From: DASPWV01 sp046726375
GTDB lineage: Bacteria; Acidobacteriota; Vicinamibacteria; Vicinamibacterales; UBA2999
Direction: 5' to 3'
NCBI GenBank assembly: GCA_046726375.1
Contig: JBKPAJ010000086.1
Span: forward strand, 9,220-73,219
DNA length: 64,000 nt
Shown piece after piece: positions 57,519 through 64,000 of the stretch (position 1 is its first letter; every line of letters begins with the position of its first letter). Position numbers and translations under genes: made by a program. The notes beneath the pieces are model-generated. The model was not told the DNA's origin and ran no database searches. It saw only the letters and a list, made by a program, of their open reading frames with translations.

Positions 57519-58484
57519 TCACTCTCTGCCGACGGTGGCGGCCGCGATCGACTGGTCGTTACGCCGATCGACATGTGCGACGATGCCGGCATCGGTGCGG
57601 AAACTGACGCGATAGCGTGCGACGTTGGGCGGCGCATCCACCGTGATCACAAACGGTGATTCGTCGCCCGGACCCAGACGCCGAAAGTCGACGCCAACAC
57701 GGGCGCTGCTGATGAAACCGCCTTGCCCGTCGAACAGAAACACGACGGCGGCGAGGTCTTCGATGGGCACGCCCGCGGATGGATTGCGCACGAGGCCCGA
57801 GAGGGAAAGGCGCGCGCCTTTCCGTTCTTGACGCAGCGAGATGAGTTCGAGCGGAGCGCTTGTCGCCGCAGGCGCCGCGGACGTATGCGACGTGCCGGAG
57901 TCGCTGTTCGACAACGTCACGTAGGCGCCGCCGCCCAGCACCACTGACAGAATCGCCGCCGCGAACACCAGCAGCCGCTGACGTCCGTGGCTCGCGGTAC
58001 GCGATTCCGCCGCGCCCAGGAACGTGTCGCCGATCGCTGGCTCTGGGTCGCCAAACCCGCGAAGTTGCGAGGCGTGATCCGTTTCGCCGAAGCCGTAGAG
58101 CGGCGAGGGGCTTGTCTCGCCATGGGCCCGAAGCGGCGCAGACGGAATTGTCTCGGCGTAGCCGCTCAGCGGCGAGGGCGAAGCTGTCTCGCTCTGCCCT
58201 CGCAGCGTCGAAGACGCGCTCGCTACGGCACGCAAAGGCAGCTGGCGCTCGAACATGGCGAGGGGTTGGGCCGCGGGTGCCGGAACGGCCGCTGGGGCTC
58301 GCAGGGGCACGGCCTCCGCGACCGTCACCGGGCTCTCGTCGGGCTCGGCAGCGGCTGCCGCGAGCGCGGCCACGCGCGCCGATGCGCGCGCTCGTGCCTC
58401 GCGTGACAATCGCCACGCGACGACGCTCATGACCACGGCCACGATCGTCGAGAGAACGGTAAGTGCGAACAGAACGATCTCCAT
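57519..58484 (-). CDS. Two-helix membrane protein with 12-residue repeats and FxLYD-like domain
   Basis: A 321-residue protein. An N-terminal membrane helix (VLFALTVLSTIVAVVMSVVAW) precedes an Ala/Pro-rich linker and about five 12-residue repeats of the form LxGxxETxSPSP (about residues 93-150). A second helix follows (LLVFAAAILSVVLGGGAYV), and the C-terminal domain (LELISLRQERKGARLSLSGL, VVFLFDGQGGFISSARVGV) resembles FxLYD/DUF3426 beta domains. Between TonB and VWA genes with gaps of 15-16 nt, so probably one operon. No function known. Confidence 0.7.
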   Translation of the reverse strand: MEIVLFALTVLSTIVAVVMSVVAWRLSREARARASARVAALAAAAAEPDESPVTVAEAVPLRAPAAVPAPAAQPLAMFERQLPLRAVASASSTLRGQSETASPSPLSGYAETIPSAPLRAHGETSPSPLYGFGETDHASQLRGFGDPEPAIGDTFLGAAESRTASHGRQRLLVFAAAILSVVLGGGAYVTLSNSDSGTSHTSAAPAATSAPLELISLRQERKGARLSLSGLVRNPSAGVPIEDLAAVVFLFDGQGGFISSARVGVDFRRLGPGDESPFVITVDAPPNVARYRVSFRTDAGIVAHVDRRNDQSIAAATVGRE

Positions 58485-58500
58485 TGGTCAACCCTACCGG

Positions 58501-59604
58501 CTATCGAAGCCTGAAATCCACTGAGACTTCGACGATGACGTCGACGGGTACGCCTTTCATGCGCGCGGGAGCAAACCGCCATTGACGTACCGCTTCCACT
58601 GCCTTTTGATCCAGACCCGACCCGAGCCGCTTGAGCATGCTGACATCGCCGACGCTGCCATCGCGCCGCACGACGATCTCGAGCACGACCTCGCCGGTGA
58701 TGTTGGCCCGTCGCGCCTCGTCGGTGTAGTTGGCGCGCACTTCTTTCAGGAGGCGCGGTGGTTCGACGCCACTGCCGGGACGATACGGCCCGCCGCCCAT
58801 GCCGCCGCCTTCGCCCGATCCGATTCCGGATCCACTGCCTTCGCCAAGACCCGTGCCCTTGCCAGTGCCGGCACCGCCGCCGGCTCCGGGACCCTGGCTT
58901 GGCGGCGCTTCTTTGGGCGTTTCTTTGACATCGCCTTCACGATCGCGCGGATCCGCCGCGATGGGCGAGACCGGCGCCATGACGGGCGGCAACACCTTGG
59001 CTTCGAGAGGCGCCGGAGGCGGCTCGACCGGCTTCGGCTTTGGCTCGAGCGGAGGTGGAAGCTTGCGTGCTGGAACCGGGCTGCTGATCTTTCGTTCCCC
59101 TTTGCGCTCGACCTTCGTTGACGGCGTGCGCATCTTCAGTCCGCCGCCACCACCGCCGCCACCCGGCCCCGGTTGCATGAGGTACACCATCCGGATTGGC
59201 TGCTGGTCCCTTTCGACCACCTCCGTGCGTTCGTCGGCGTTGGTGAACCCGATGCTGGTGATGACGAAGAATGCCGCGGCCACGAGGCCGTGCAGCGACG
59301 TCGAGACAATCATCGGCACCGTCGTTGGACGCTTCTGCGTCTGTAACGTCGTCAAAAGGCGGCTGAAATCCCCACTTGCCGTCGATCCAACTGGTTGACC
59401 ACGGCGCAACGCTCGCACCACGCGCACCGCTTCGTTATGCGAAACGTATTGGCTCCAGCGCGCCTCCCCGAGCCCCGGCAACAGAGCAGCAATCGTTTGG
59501 ATTTCGCCGCTGGCCACGAGCGCCTGCACGTGACTTTCAGCGACGTCGGCCGCGCGCGCGATATCGCGAGGGGAATAGACCTCGGCAAGTGCGTGAGCAA
59601 ACAT
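58501..59604 (-). CDS. TonB-type energy transducer with N-terminal HTH-like segment
   Basis: A 367-residue protein. The first ~50 residues (YSPRDIARAADVAESHVQAL, VASGEIQTI) look like a MerR/excisionase-type helix-turn-helix. A membrane helix at about 98-118 (VPMIVSTSLHGLVAAAFFVI) follows, then a long Pro/Lys and Gly-rich linker. The C-terminal TonB domain reads ANITGEVVLEIVVRRDGSVG and VSMLKRLGSGLDQKAVEAVRQWRFAPARMKGVPV. The TonB end should contact outer-membrane receptors. The HTH-like cytosolic head is not part of classical TonB. First gene of the minus-strand TonB/FxLYD/VWA run. No ExbB/ExbD genes are nearby. Confidence 0.85.
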   Translation of the reverse strand: MFAHALAEVYSPRDIARAADVAESHVQALVASGEIQTIAALLPGLGEARWSQYVSHNEAVRVVRALRRGQPVGSTASGDFSRLLTTLQTQKRPTTVPMIVSTSLHGLVAAAFFVITSIGFTNADERTEVVERDQQPIRMVYLMQPGPGGGGGGGGLKMRTPSTKVERKGERKISSPVPARKLPPPLEPKPKPVEPPPAPLEAKVLPPVMAPVSPIAADPRDREGDVKETPKEAPPSQGPGAGGGAGTGKGTGLGEGSGSGIGSGEGGGMGGGPYRPGSGVEPPRLLKEVRANYTDEARRANITGEVVLEIVVRRDGSVGDVSMLKRLGSGLDQKAVEAVRQWRFAPARMKGVPVDVIVEVSVDFRLR

Positions 59605-59742
59605 GGGTTGGCACCGTCACGGAGGCAAAAGTCTTGCCGCAAGTGTCTCTCGAAATCGTCGGCTACGGATCGAAGATTTCGGCCGATCGTGAGGGAGCAT
59701 TGCGCCGGGTCGTCCCCGAGGCAGGACGCTGCGGTGTCCTCC

Positions 59743-59748
59743 TATACT
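59743..59748 (+). promoter_or_regulatory. -10-like hexamer before the SDR gene
   Basis: TATACT lies exactly 6 nt before the ATG at 59755; no Shine-Dalgarno site. Confidence 0.5.
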
Positions 59749-59754
59749 TGCGCC

Positions 59755-60522
59755 ATGTCGTTCACCAACAAAGTCGCCATTGTCACGGGGGCGTCGAGCG
59801 GGATTGGGCGCGCGACCGCACTCAGCTTTTCGAGGGTAAACGGGGCCGTAGTTGCCGTTGGCCGCGACCGTTCGGCCCTCGAATCGACCATCGCCGAGCT
59901 CGGCCATGGGGGCAGCGCCGCGATTGCCGTCGTTGCCGACCTCACAAACGCTCAAGCCGCCGACGCGATCGTCAGCGCCGCAATCACGCGATTCGGCGGG
60001 ATCGACGTTCTCATCAACGCGGCAGGCATCATCGGTTTTGGCAGCACCGATCAGACGACCGACGAGCAATGGGAGTCGATGATGGACACGAACGTGCGCG
60101 CGCCGTTCAGGCTGATGCGCGCCGCGTTTCCTCACCTCAAGGCGCGCCGCGGCGCCGTCGTCAACGTGTCGAGCGTCAATGGCCGGCGCGTGTTTCCCGG
60201 CCTGTCCGCCTACAACACGAGCAAGGCCGCGCTCGATCAATTGACCCGCTGCGCGGCAATTGATTGGGCGCCGCACGGCGTGAGAGTAAATGCCGTCAAT
60301 CCTGGCGTCACGGTCACGAACCTGCACCGGCGCGCGGGCCTCGACGAAGAAAAGTACGCGGCGTTTCTCGCCCGCAGCAAGGAGACGCATCCACTGGGAC
60401 GTCCCGGCGACGCGGCGGAGATCGCATCGCTGATCCTGTTTCTCGCGTCCGATCAGGCCGAATGGATCACGGGCGAGACGGTCGCGATCGACGGCGGACG
60501 GCATTTGACGTGCGCACGGTGA
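59755..60522 (+). CDS. Short-chain dehydrogenase/reductase
   Basis: A 255-residue classical SDR. Cofactor motif TGASSGIGRA, NAAG (VLINAAGIIGFG), catalytic Ser in NVSSVNGRRVFPGL, YxxxK in YNTSKAAL, and the C-terminal VNAVNPGVTVTNL and WITGETVAIDGGRHL. Probably NADPH-dependent because Arg follows the second beta strand (AVGRDRSAL). Substrate cannot be assigned. The upstream frame extension is rejected because the ATG at 59755 begins exactly at the Rossmann strand and follows the -10 element. Confidence 0.9.
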   Translation: MSFTNKVAIVTGASSGIGRATALSFSRVNGAVVAVGRDRSALESTIAELGHGGSAAIAVVADLTNAQAADAIVSAAITRFGGIDVLINAAGIIGFGSTDQTTDEQWESMMDTNVRAPFRLMRAAFPHLKARRGAVVNVSSVNGRRVFPGLSAYNTSKAALDQLTRCAAIDWAPHGVRVNAVNPGVTVTNLHRRAGLDEEKYAAFLARSKETHPLGRPGDAAEIASLILFLASDQAEWITGETVAIDGGRHLTCAR

Positions 60523-60596
60523 ACGGTGGCGATCGGCTGACGACGCTGCATGTTGTGTCGGTGAACGCTTTCGGCTCGCGGCGCGACATTCACTCG

Positions 60597-61127
60597 TCAT
60601 CGAATTGAATTCCGAGCTTGCGCGTTGAGACCTTCGACGAATCGAAACCCGTCTTTCTCCGCGAGCGTTCGCACCGGCCGCAGTCCTGCGGTCGCCAGAA
60701 TCGCTTCAGATGACGTCGAGCGGACGCGCTCGATCAACTCGACGCGTCCACCCTGGCGCAACACCTCTTTCGCGGCCGTGAGCAGCGCCGCGCGATCAGT
60801 GTTCGTCAATGCCGTGAAGTGCTCGCCGGTGTTGTCGATCACCACCATGTCAAACGCTTCTCGCGGCCAGGGCAGCGAAGCGAGTGGCGTGACCTGCACG
60901 TCCACGAGGGCGCCCGCTTTGCCGGCGGCGGCTCGCGCGCGCGCCGCATGCGTTTCATCCGGCGCAGCAACAGCGGCGACACCACTGAGCCCGACCTTGG
61001 TGGCAAGTCCGGCGGTAAGGGTTGCGTCACTGCAGAAGATCTGCACGTAACGTTCGCCCATGCGCACGCCTGTCATCGCGACCTGCAGCGGATCCATGGC
61101 GCGCATCCGCCGAATCTTGAAGATCAT
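60597..61127 (-). CDS. SAM methyltransferase-like protein with degenerate binding loop
   Basis: A 176-residue protein resembling class I methyltransferases. The expected motif I (DxGxGxG) is replaced by VQIFCSDATLTAGLAT, while later parts fit (FDMVVIDNTGEHFTAL as motif IV; AKEVLRQGGRVELIER as motif V/VI). SAM binding is therefore doubtful. ATG at 61127 lies 6 nt after TATCAT; longer in-frame extension has no similarity. Divergent from the inositol-phosphate synthase gene by 34 bp. Confidence 0.7.
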   Translation of the reverse strand: MIFKIRRMRAMDPLQVAMTGVRMGERYVQIFCSDATLTAGLATKVGLSGVAAVAAPDETHAARARAAAGKAGALVDVQVTPLASLPWPREAFDMVVIDNTGEHFTALTNTDRAALLTAAKEVLRQGGRVELIERVRSTSSEAILATAGLRPVRTLAEKDGFRFVEGLNAQARNSIR

Positions 61128-61133
61128 CCCTCG

Positions 61134-61139
61134 ATGATA
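61134..61139 (-). promoter_or_regulatory. -10-like hexamer before the methyltransferase-like gene
   Basis: TATCAT on the minus strand lies exactly 6 nt before the ATG at 61127. Confidence 0.45.
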
Positions 61140-61146
61140 AGCCTGA

Positions 61147-61152
61147 TATGAT
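61147..61152 (+). promoter_or_regulatory. -10-like hexamer before the inositol-phosphate synthase gene
   Basis: TATGAT lies 9 nt before the GTG at 61162 and only 7 bp from the divergent element. Confidence 0.4.
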
Positions 61153-61161
61153 TTTCCGGCC

Positions 61162-62475
61162 GTGAAACCACCTGTTGACATTGCGCCTGCTGACGGCAAG
61201 TTAGGGGTTCTGCTCGTCGGCCTTGGCGCTGTGAGCACGACCGTCATTGCCGGCGTGCATGCCGTTCGCAAGAAGCTCGCTCCTCCAGTTGGATCGCTCA
61301 CAGAGCTTGGCACGATTCGCCTAGGTAAACGCACTGAAGGCCGCTCGCCTCGTATTCGCGAGCTGTTCGATCTGCCGTCACTCGACAACGTCGTCTTTGG
61401 CGGCTGGGATATTTTCGAAGAGGACTGCTATGCCGCCGCGCGTACTGCCGGCGTGCTCGAGGCATCACTTCTCGACCAGGTACGGAGCGATCTGGAAGCG
61501 GTCAAGCCGATGCCAGCGGTGTTCGATCATCAATACGTACGGCGCCTCGATGGCCCGAACGTGAAGAAGGGCAAGTCGAAGAAGGATCTCGCCGAACAAC
61601 TCATCGCGGACATGCGCGATTTCCAACGGCGCAACAGCTGCTCACGCCTCGTGATGGTCTGGTGCGGCAGCACTGAGACCTACATGAAGGAAGCCGCGGT
61701 GCACCAAACGATCGAATCGCTCGAGAAAGGTCTGGCCGACAGCGATCCGTCGATTCCTCCGAGCATGATCTACGCCTACGCCGCTATCAAAGAAGGCATC
61801 CCGTATGCGAACGGCGCGCCCAATTTGAGCGCGGACGTACCGGCGTTGATGACGCTCGCGTCGACCACGAAGACGCCGATCGCCGGCAAGGACCTGAAAA
61901 CCGGCCAGACGCTGATGAAAACCATCGTGGCGCCGGGACTCAAGGCACGACTCCTCGGCGTTAAGGGTTGGTACTCCACGAACATTCTTGGCAATCGCGA
62001 CGGTGAAGTGCTCGACGATCCAGAAGCGTTCAAGGCGAAAGAAGAAACCAAGAAGTCGGTGCTCGACTACATCCTGCAGCCGAAGCTGTACCCCGGCTTG
62101 TATGACGATGTGACGCACGTCGTCCGGATCAATTACTACCCTCCGCGCGGGGACAACAAAGAAGGATGGGACAACATCGACATCTTCGGGTGGCTCGGCT
62201 ATCCGATGCAGCTCAAGATCAACTTTCTCTGCCGCGACAGCATTCTCGCCGCCCCCATCGTCCTCGACAGCGCGCTGTTTCTCGACCTCGCCAAGCGAGC
62301 CGGCATGTTCGGCATTCAAGAGTGGCTCTCTTTCTATTTCAAAAGCCCGATGCACGCGCCCGGTCTATATCCCGAGCACGATCTTTTCATTCAGTTGATG
62401 AAGTTGAAGAACACGCTTCGCTACTTGAAGGGCGAAGAGCTGATCACGCACTTGGGGCTGGAGTACTACGACTAG
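61162..62475 (+). CDS. ino1: myo-Inositol-1-phosphate synthase
   Basis: A 437-residue NAD-dependent enzyme that converts glucose 6-phosphate to inositol 1-phosphate. Features: Rossmann start GVLLVGLGAVSTTVIAGV, FGGWDIFEEDCYAAA, SADVPALMTLASTTKTPIAG with GKDLKTGQT, LLGVKGWYSTNILGNRDGEV, and GWDNIDIFGWLGYPMQLKI with FLCRDSILAAPIVLDSALFL. Length is typical of bacterial forms. It implies inositol lipids or inositol-based solutes. GTG start at 61162. The membrane-protein gene follows by 22 nt. Confidence 0.92.
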   Translation: MKPPVDIAPADGKLGVLLVGLGAVSTTVIAGVHAVRKKLAPPVGSLTELGTIRLGKRTEGRSPRIRELFDLPSLDNVVFGGWDIFEEDCYAAARTAGVLEASLLDQVRSDLEAVKPMPAVFDHQYVRRLDGPNVKKGKSKKDLAEQLIADMRDFQRRNSCSRLVMVWCGSTETYMKEAAVHQTIESLEKGLADSDPSIPPSMIYAYAAIKEGIPYANGAPNLSADVPALMTLASTTKTPIAGKDLKTGQTLMKTIVAPGLKARLLGVKGWYSTNILGNRDGEVLDDPEAFKAKEETKKSVLDYILQPKLYPGLYDDVTHVVRINYYPPRGDNKEGWDNIDIFGWLGYPMQLKINFLCRDSILAAPIVLDSALFLDLAKRAGMFGIQEWLSFYFKSPMHAPGLYPEHDLFIQLMKLKNTLRYLKGEELITHLGLEYYD

Positions 62476-62497
62476 AAACTGAATCAGGGAGGGCCGC

Positions 62498-63013
62498 GTG
62501 GGTCCCGCGAAGCTGCAGCCGGCGCTGCTTGCCGGTGTCGCCATCGGTGTTTTGTCAGCGCTTCCCGTCGTCAACTGGGTGAATCTCTGTTGTTGCGGTT
62601 GGGTACTGTTTGGCGGAGCGCTGGCCGCGTACTTGATGCAGCAGAATCACCCTGCTCCAATCGAGACAGGCGACGGCGCCATCGTGGGACTCCTCGCGGG
62701 ACTCTTTGGCGCGATCGTGGCCACCATCCTGTCGATTCCGATCGCGCTCGCCTTTGGCGTGGCGCCGGGGGAGATGTTCGAGCGCGCGCTCGAAAGCGCG
62801 CGCGATATGCCGCCCGAAGCGCGCGCTGTTCTCGAATTTCTCAGTGGCGGCGCCGGGATGGGCGTTCTGCTCGCAGTCAACGCCATCGTCATGCTGATCA
62901 TTGGAAGTATCGTCGGCCTGATCGGCGGAGTGCTGGGCGCAATACTGTTTCGTAAGAGTATTCCCCCTCAGCCGCCAGGCCCACCGCCAATTCCGACCGT
63001 GCCCACGGTCTAA
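62498..63013 (+). CDS. Four-helix membrane protein of unknown function
   Basis: A 171-residue Gly/Ala-rich membrane protein with helices at LLAGVAIGVLSALPVVNWVN, CCCGWVLFGGALAAYLM, GAIVGLLAGLFGAIVATILSI and VLLAVNAIVMLIIGSIVGLI, and a proline-rich tail (PPQPPGPPPIP). NWVNLCCCGW resembles DUF5518/DUF4199-like proteins with a Cys cluster in a membrane loop. GTG start at 62498 has GGAGG 8 nt upstream. Likely co-transcribed with ino1. Confidence 0.75.
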   Translation: MGPAKLQPALLAGVAIGVLSALPVVNWVNLCCCGWVLFGGALAAYLMQQNHPAPIETGDGAIVGLLAGLFGAIVATILSIPIALAFGVAPGEMFERALESARDMPPEARAVLEFLSGGAGMGVLLAVNAIVMLIIGSIVGLIGGVLGAILFRKSIPPQPPGPPPIPTVPTV

Positions 63014-63053
63014 CGTGCGGACGCTCGACGGGCCGAAATTACCGTCGTCGACG

Positions 63054-63936
63054 ATGAGCGGCGTCAGCTACGAGATGTTTTGGGGTTGGTGGAACGGCCA
63101 TTGAGCCGGACGTCGGACCCCAAGTACCTCTTCAAGAGCCGGTCGCACGGACGCGCGCTCGAATCGCTCACGTTCGGGCGTCGCCGCCGCGATCCTTTTC
63201 TTCTCATCACCGGCGATCTGAGCATCGGAAAGACCACGATCCGCCGCACGCTCGCAGAGAAGTTGCGACCGGCGTGCGCCAGTCGCTTACGTCGCCAACC
63301 CGCTGCTCTCGTCCGCCGAATTGCTGCGCCTCATGCTCGAAGATTTCGGTGCGATCTCGAAACCGGGACAGCCGCGCCCTTGCCGCCGACAGTCAACTCG
63401 CCGAGTTGTAGGACCTGTTCGTGCAGTTCGCGAGCGGATTGAAGCGCGCACACGACGGCGCCGCGCTGATCGTCGACGAGGCGCATCACCTTCCCGCCGC
63501 GCTGGTCGAACCGCTCGGCCGCCTGTCATCGTTGACCGTGGGCGGCGACACGGTCCTGCGCATTGTGCTCGCATCGCATCCGGCGGGAGGCGACCACGCG
63601 GCGATGGCGGTCGAATCGATCGACGCGCAGGTGGTGACGCGTGTGCGGATCCGGCCGTTCGGCCGCGACGAGTGCGCGGCGTATGTGAATCACTGGTTGA
63701 CGATTGCGCGCGGCGCCCAGATCACGTTTACGCCGCGCGCCATCGATCTGCTGTTTGGCATGTCCGGCGGCGTGCCGCGGCTCGTCAATTTGATCTACAA
63801 GCGCGCGCTGCACGAAGCCGCGGAGATGGAGTTACGCCGGATCGAACCGGTCCTGATCAAGGCTGCCGCCTCCGCGCTCGAGCTTCTCCGCGCCCGCCCG
63901 AAGCGCTTCCGCTGGTTCCACAAACGCGTGTCATAG
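63054..63936 (+). pseudogene. ExeA/GspA-type AAA ATPase broken by frameshifts
   Basis: Pieces in three frames rebuild an ExeA-like secretion ATPase: SYEMFWG then an extra T, LVERPLSRTSDPKYLFKSRS, SHGRALESLTFG, and Walker A region LLITGDLSIGKTTIRRTLAE (GDLSIGKT). In another frame come YVANPLLSSAELLRLMLEDF and FGAISKPGQ, then the Walker B part ALIVDEAHHLPAALVEPL, RIRPFGRDECAAYVNHWL and FGMSGGVPRLVNLIYKRAL. Breaks lie near 63083, 63270 and 63375. The C-terminal half (63421-63936) is open by itself but lacks Walker A. Such ATPases usually sit in type II secretion or exopolysaccharide loci. Confidence 0.75.
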
Positions 63937-63937
63937 C

Positions 63938-63943
63938 TATACT
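63938..63943 (+). promoter_or_regulatory. -10-like hexamer before the last gene
   Basis: TATACT lies exactly 6 nt before the ATG at 63950. Confidence 0.45.
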
Positions 63944-63949
63944 GCCGGC

Positions 63950-64000
63950 ATGGCCGATATTAAGGGTCACGCCGCCACGCGCCACGCCGTGTCTCCGGAA
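63950..64000 (+). CDS. Start of an unidentified gene (cut by window edge)
   Basis: The first 17 codons read MADIKGHAATRHAVSPE and run off the window. No signal peptide is visible in this part. The frame is supported by the TATACT element 6 nt upstream. Product cannot be assigned. Confidence 0.45.
   Translation, partial: MADIKGHAATRHAVSPE

Noticed and set aside
1..64000. tRNA, rRNA or riboswitch genes
   Set aside because: No TPsiC-arm plus acceptor pairing, rRNA motif or known riboswitch core was recognised by eye; a covariance-model search would be needed to be certain.

Overview
The window is about 64 kb of high-GC DNA with dense bacterial gene packing. It looks like a chromosome segment of an Acidobacteriota member, most likely of the Vicinamibacteria type. 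The clues are a VWFA-related Acidobacterial-domain protein, Hanks-type kinases fused to TPR repeats, a PEGA-domain pseudokinase family, several M61 and M28 peptidases, secreted DinB and TPR proteins, a CBM9/DUF5916 outer-membrane protein and a TonB protein with a long proline/glycine linker. No rRNA, tRNA, integrase, transposase, prophage gene or CRISPR array was seen, so the gene content reads as core plus lineage-specific chromosome. The taxonomic call is inference from gene families, not from a marker gene.

Layout. 1-950: end of a membrane protein and two decayed fragments. 953-2534: DinB protein and ferrochelatase. 2579-9735: tightly packed signalling operon (hybrid histidine kinase, Ser/Thr kinase-TPR, M61 peptidase, broken rhodanese). 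9787-14183 (minus strand): sigma-54 regulator and an aa3-type oxidase operon with subunits I and III fused. 14205-18624: second M61 peptidase and an outer-membrane DUF5916 protein. 18634-20392: Cys-Cys-ending small protein, ArsA-family ATPase and DinB. 20430-26294: penicillin acylase (minus strand), divergent from an argininosuccinate-lyase-like gene that leads an operon with a sodium:solute symporter flanked by two ~30-residue membrane microproteins. 26319-30890: YciI protein, broken asparaginase, small membrane protein, beta-CASP RNase and dipeptidyl peptidase III. 31111-35892: HEAT-cyclophilin fusion, aminotransferase and amylomaltase. 35929-41202 (minus strand): hybrid kinase, TPR protein, RmuC and M28 remnant. 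41458-43316: PEGA/pseudokinase gene whose middle 1.5 kb is inverted. 43411-49399: secreted DinB, M23 lipoprotein, beta-barrel protein, and DUF1015-serA-serC. 49446-54546: poly(A) polymerase/CCA family protein, TPR protein and DNA polymerase I. 54597-59604: lipoprotein-cupin pair, then BON, VWA, FxLYD-like and HTH-TonB genes. 59755-64000: SDR, degenerate methyltransferase, inositol-phosphate synthase, membrane protein, broken ExeA-type ATPase and the start of one more gene.

Two window-wide patterns stand out. First, eight start codons lie exactly 6 nt after a -10-like hexamer (TACAAT, TATACT, TAGAAT and similar) and lack a Shine-Dalgarno site, while several others lie 7-10 nt away. This is what leaderless transcription looks like. 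Genes inside operons instead use GGAGG-type sites or ATGA overlaps. Second, at least six genes are broken by one-base indels, stops, deletions or an inversion. This is either real decay or uncorrected assembly error.

The most unusual loci are the inverted PEGA gene, the transporter with two flanking microproteins, and the Cys-Cys protein/ArsA pair.
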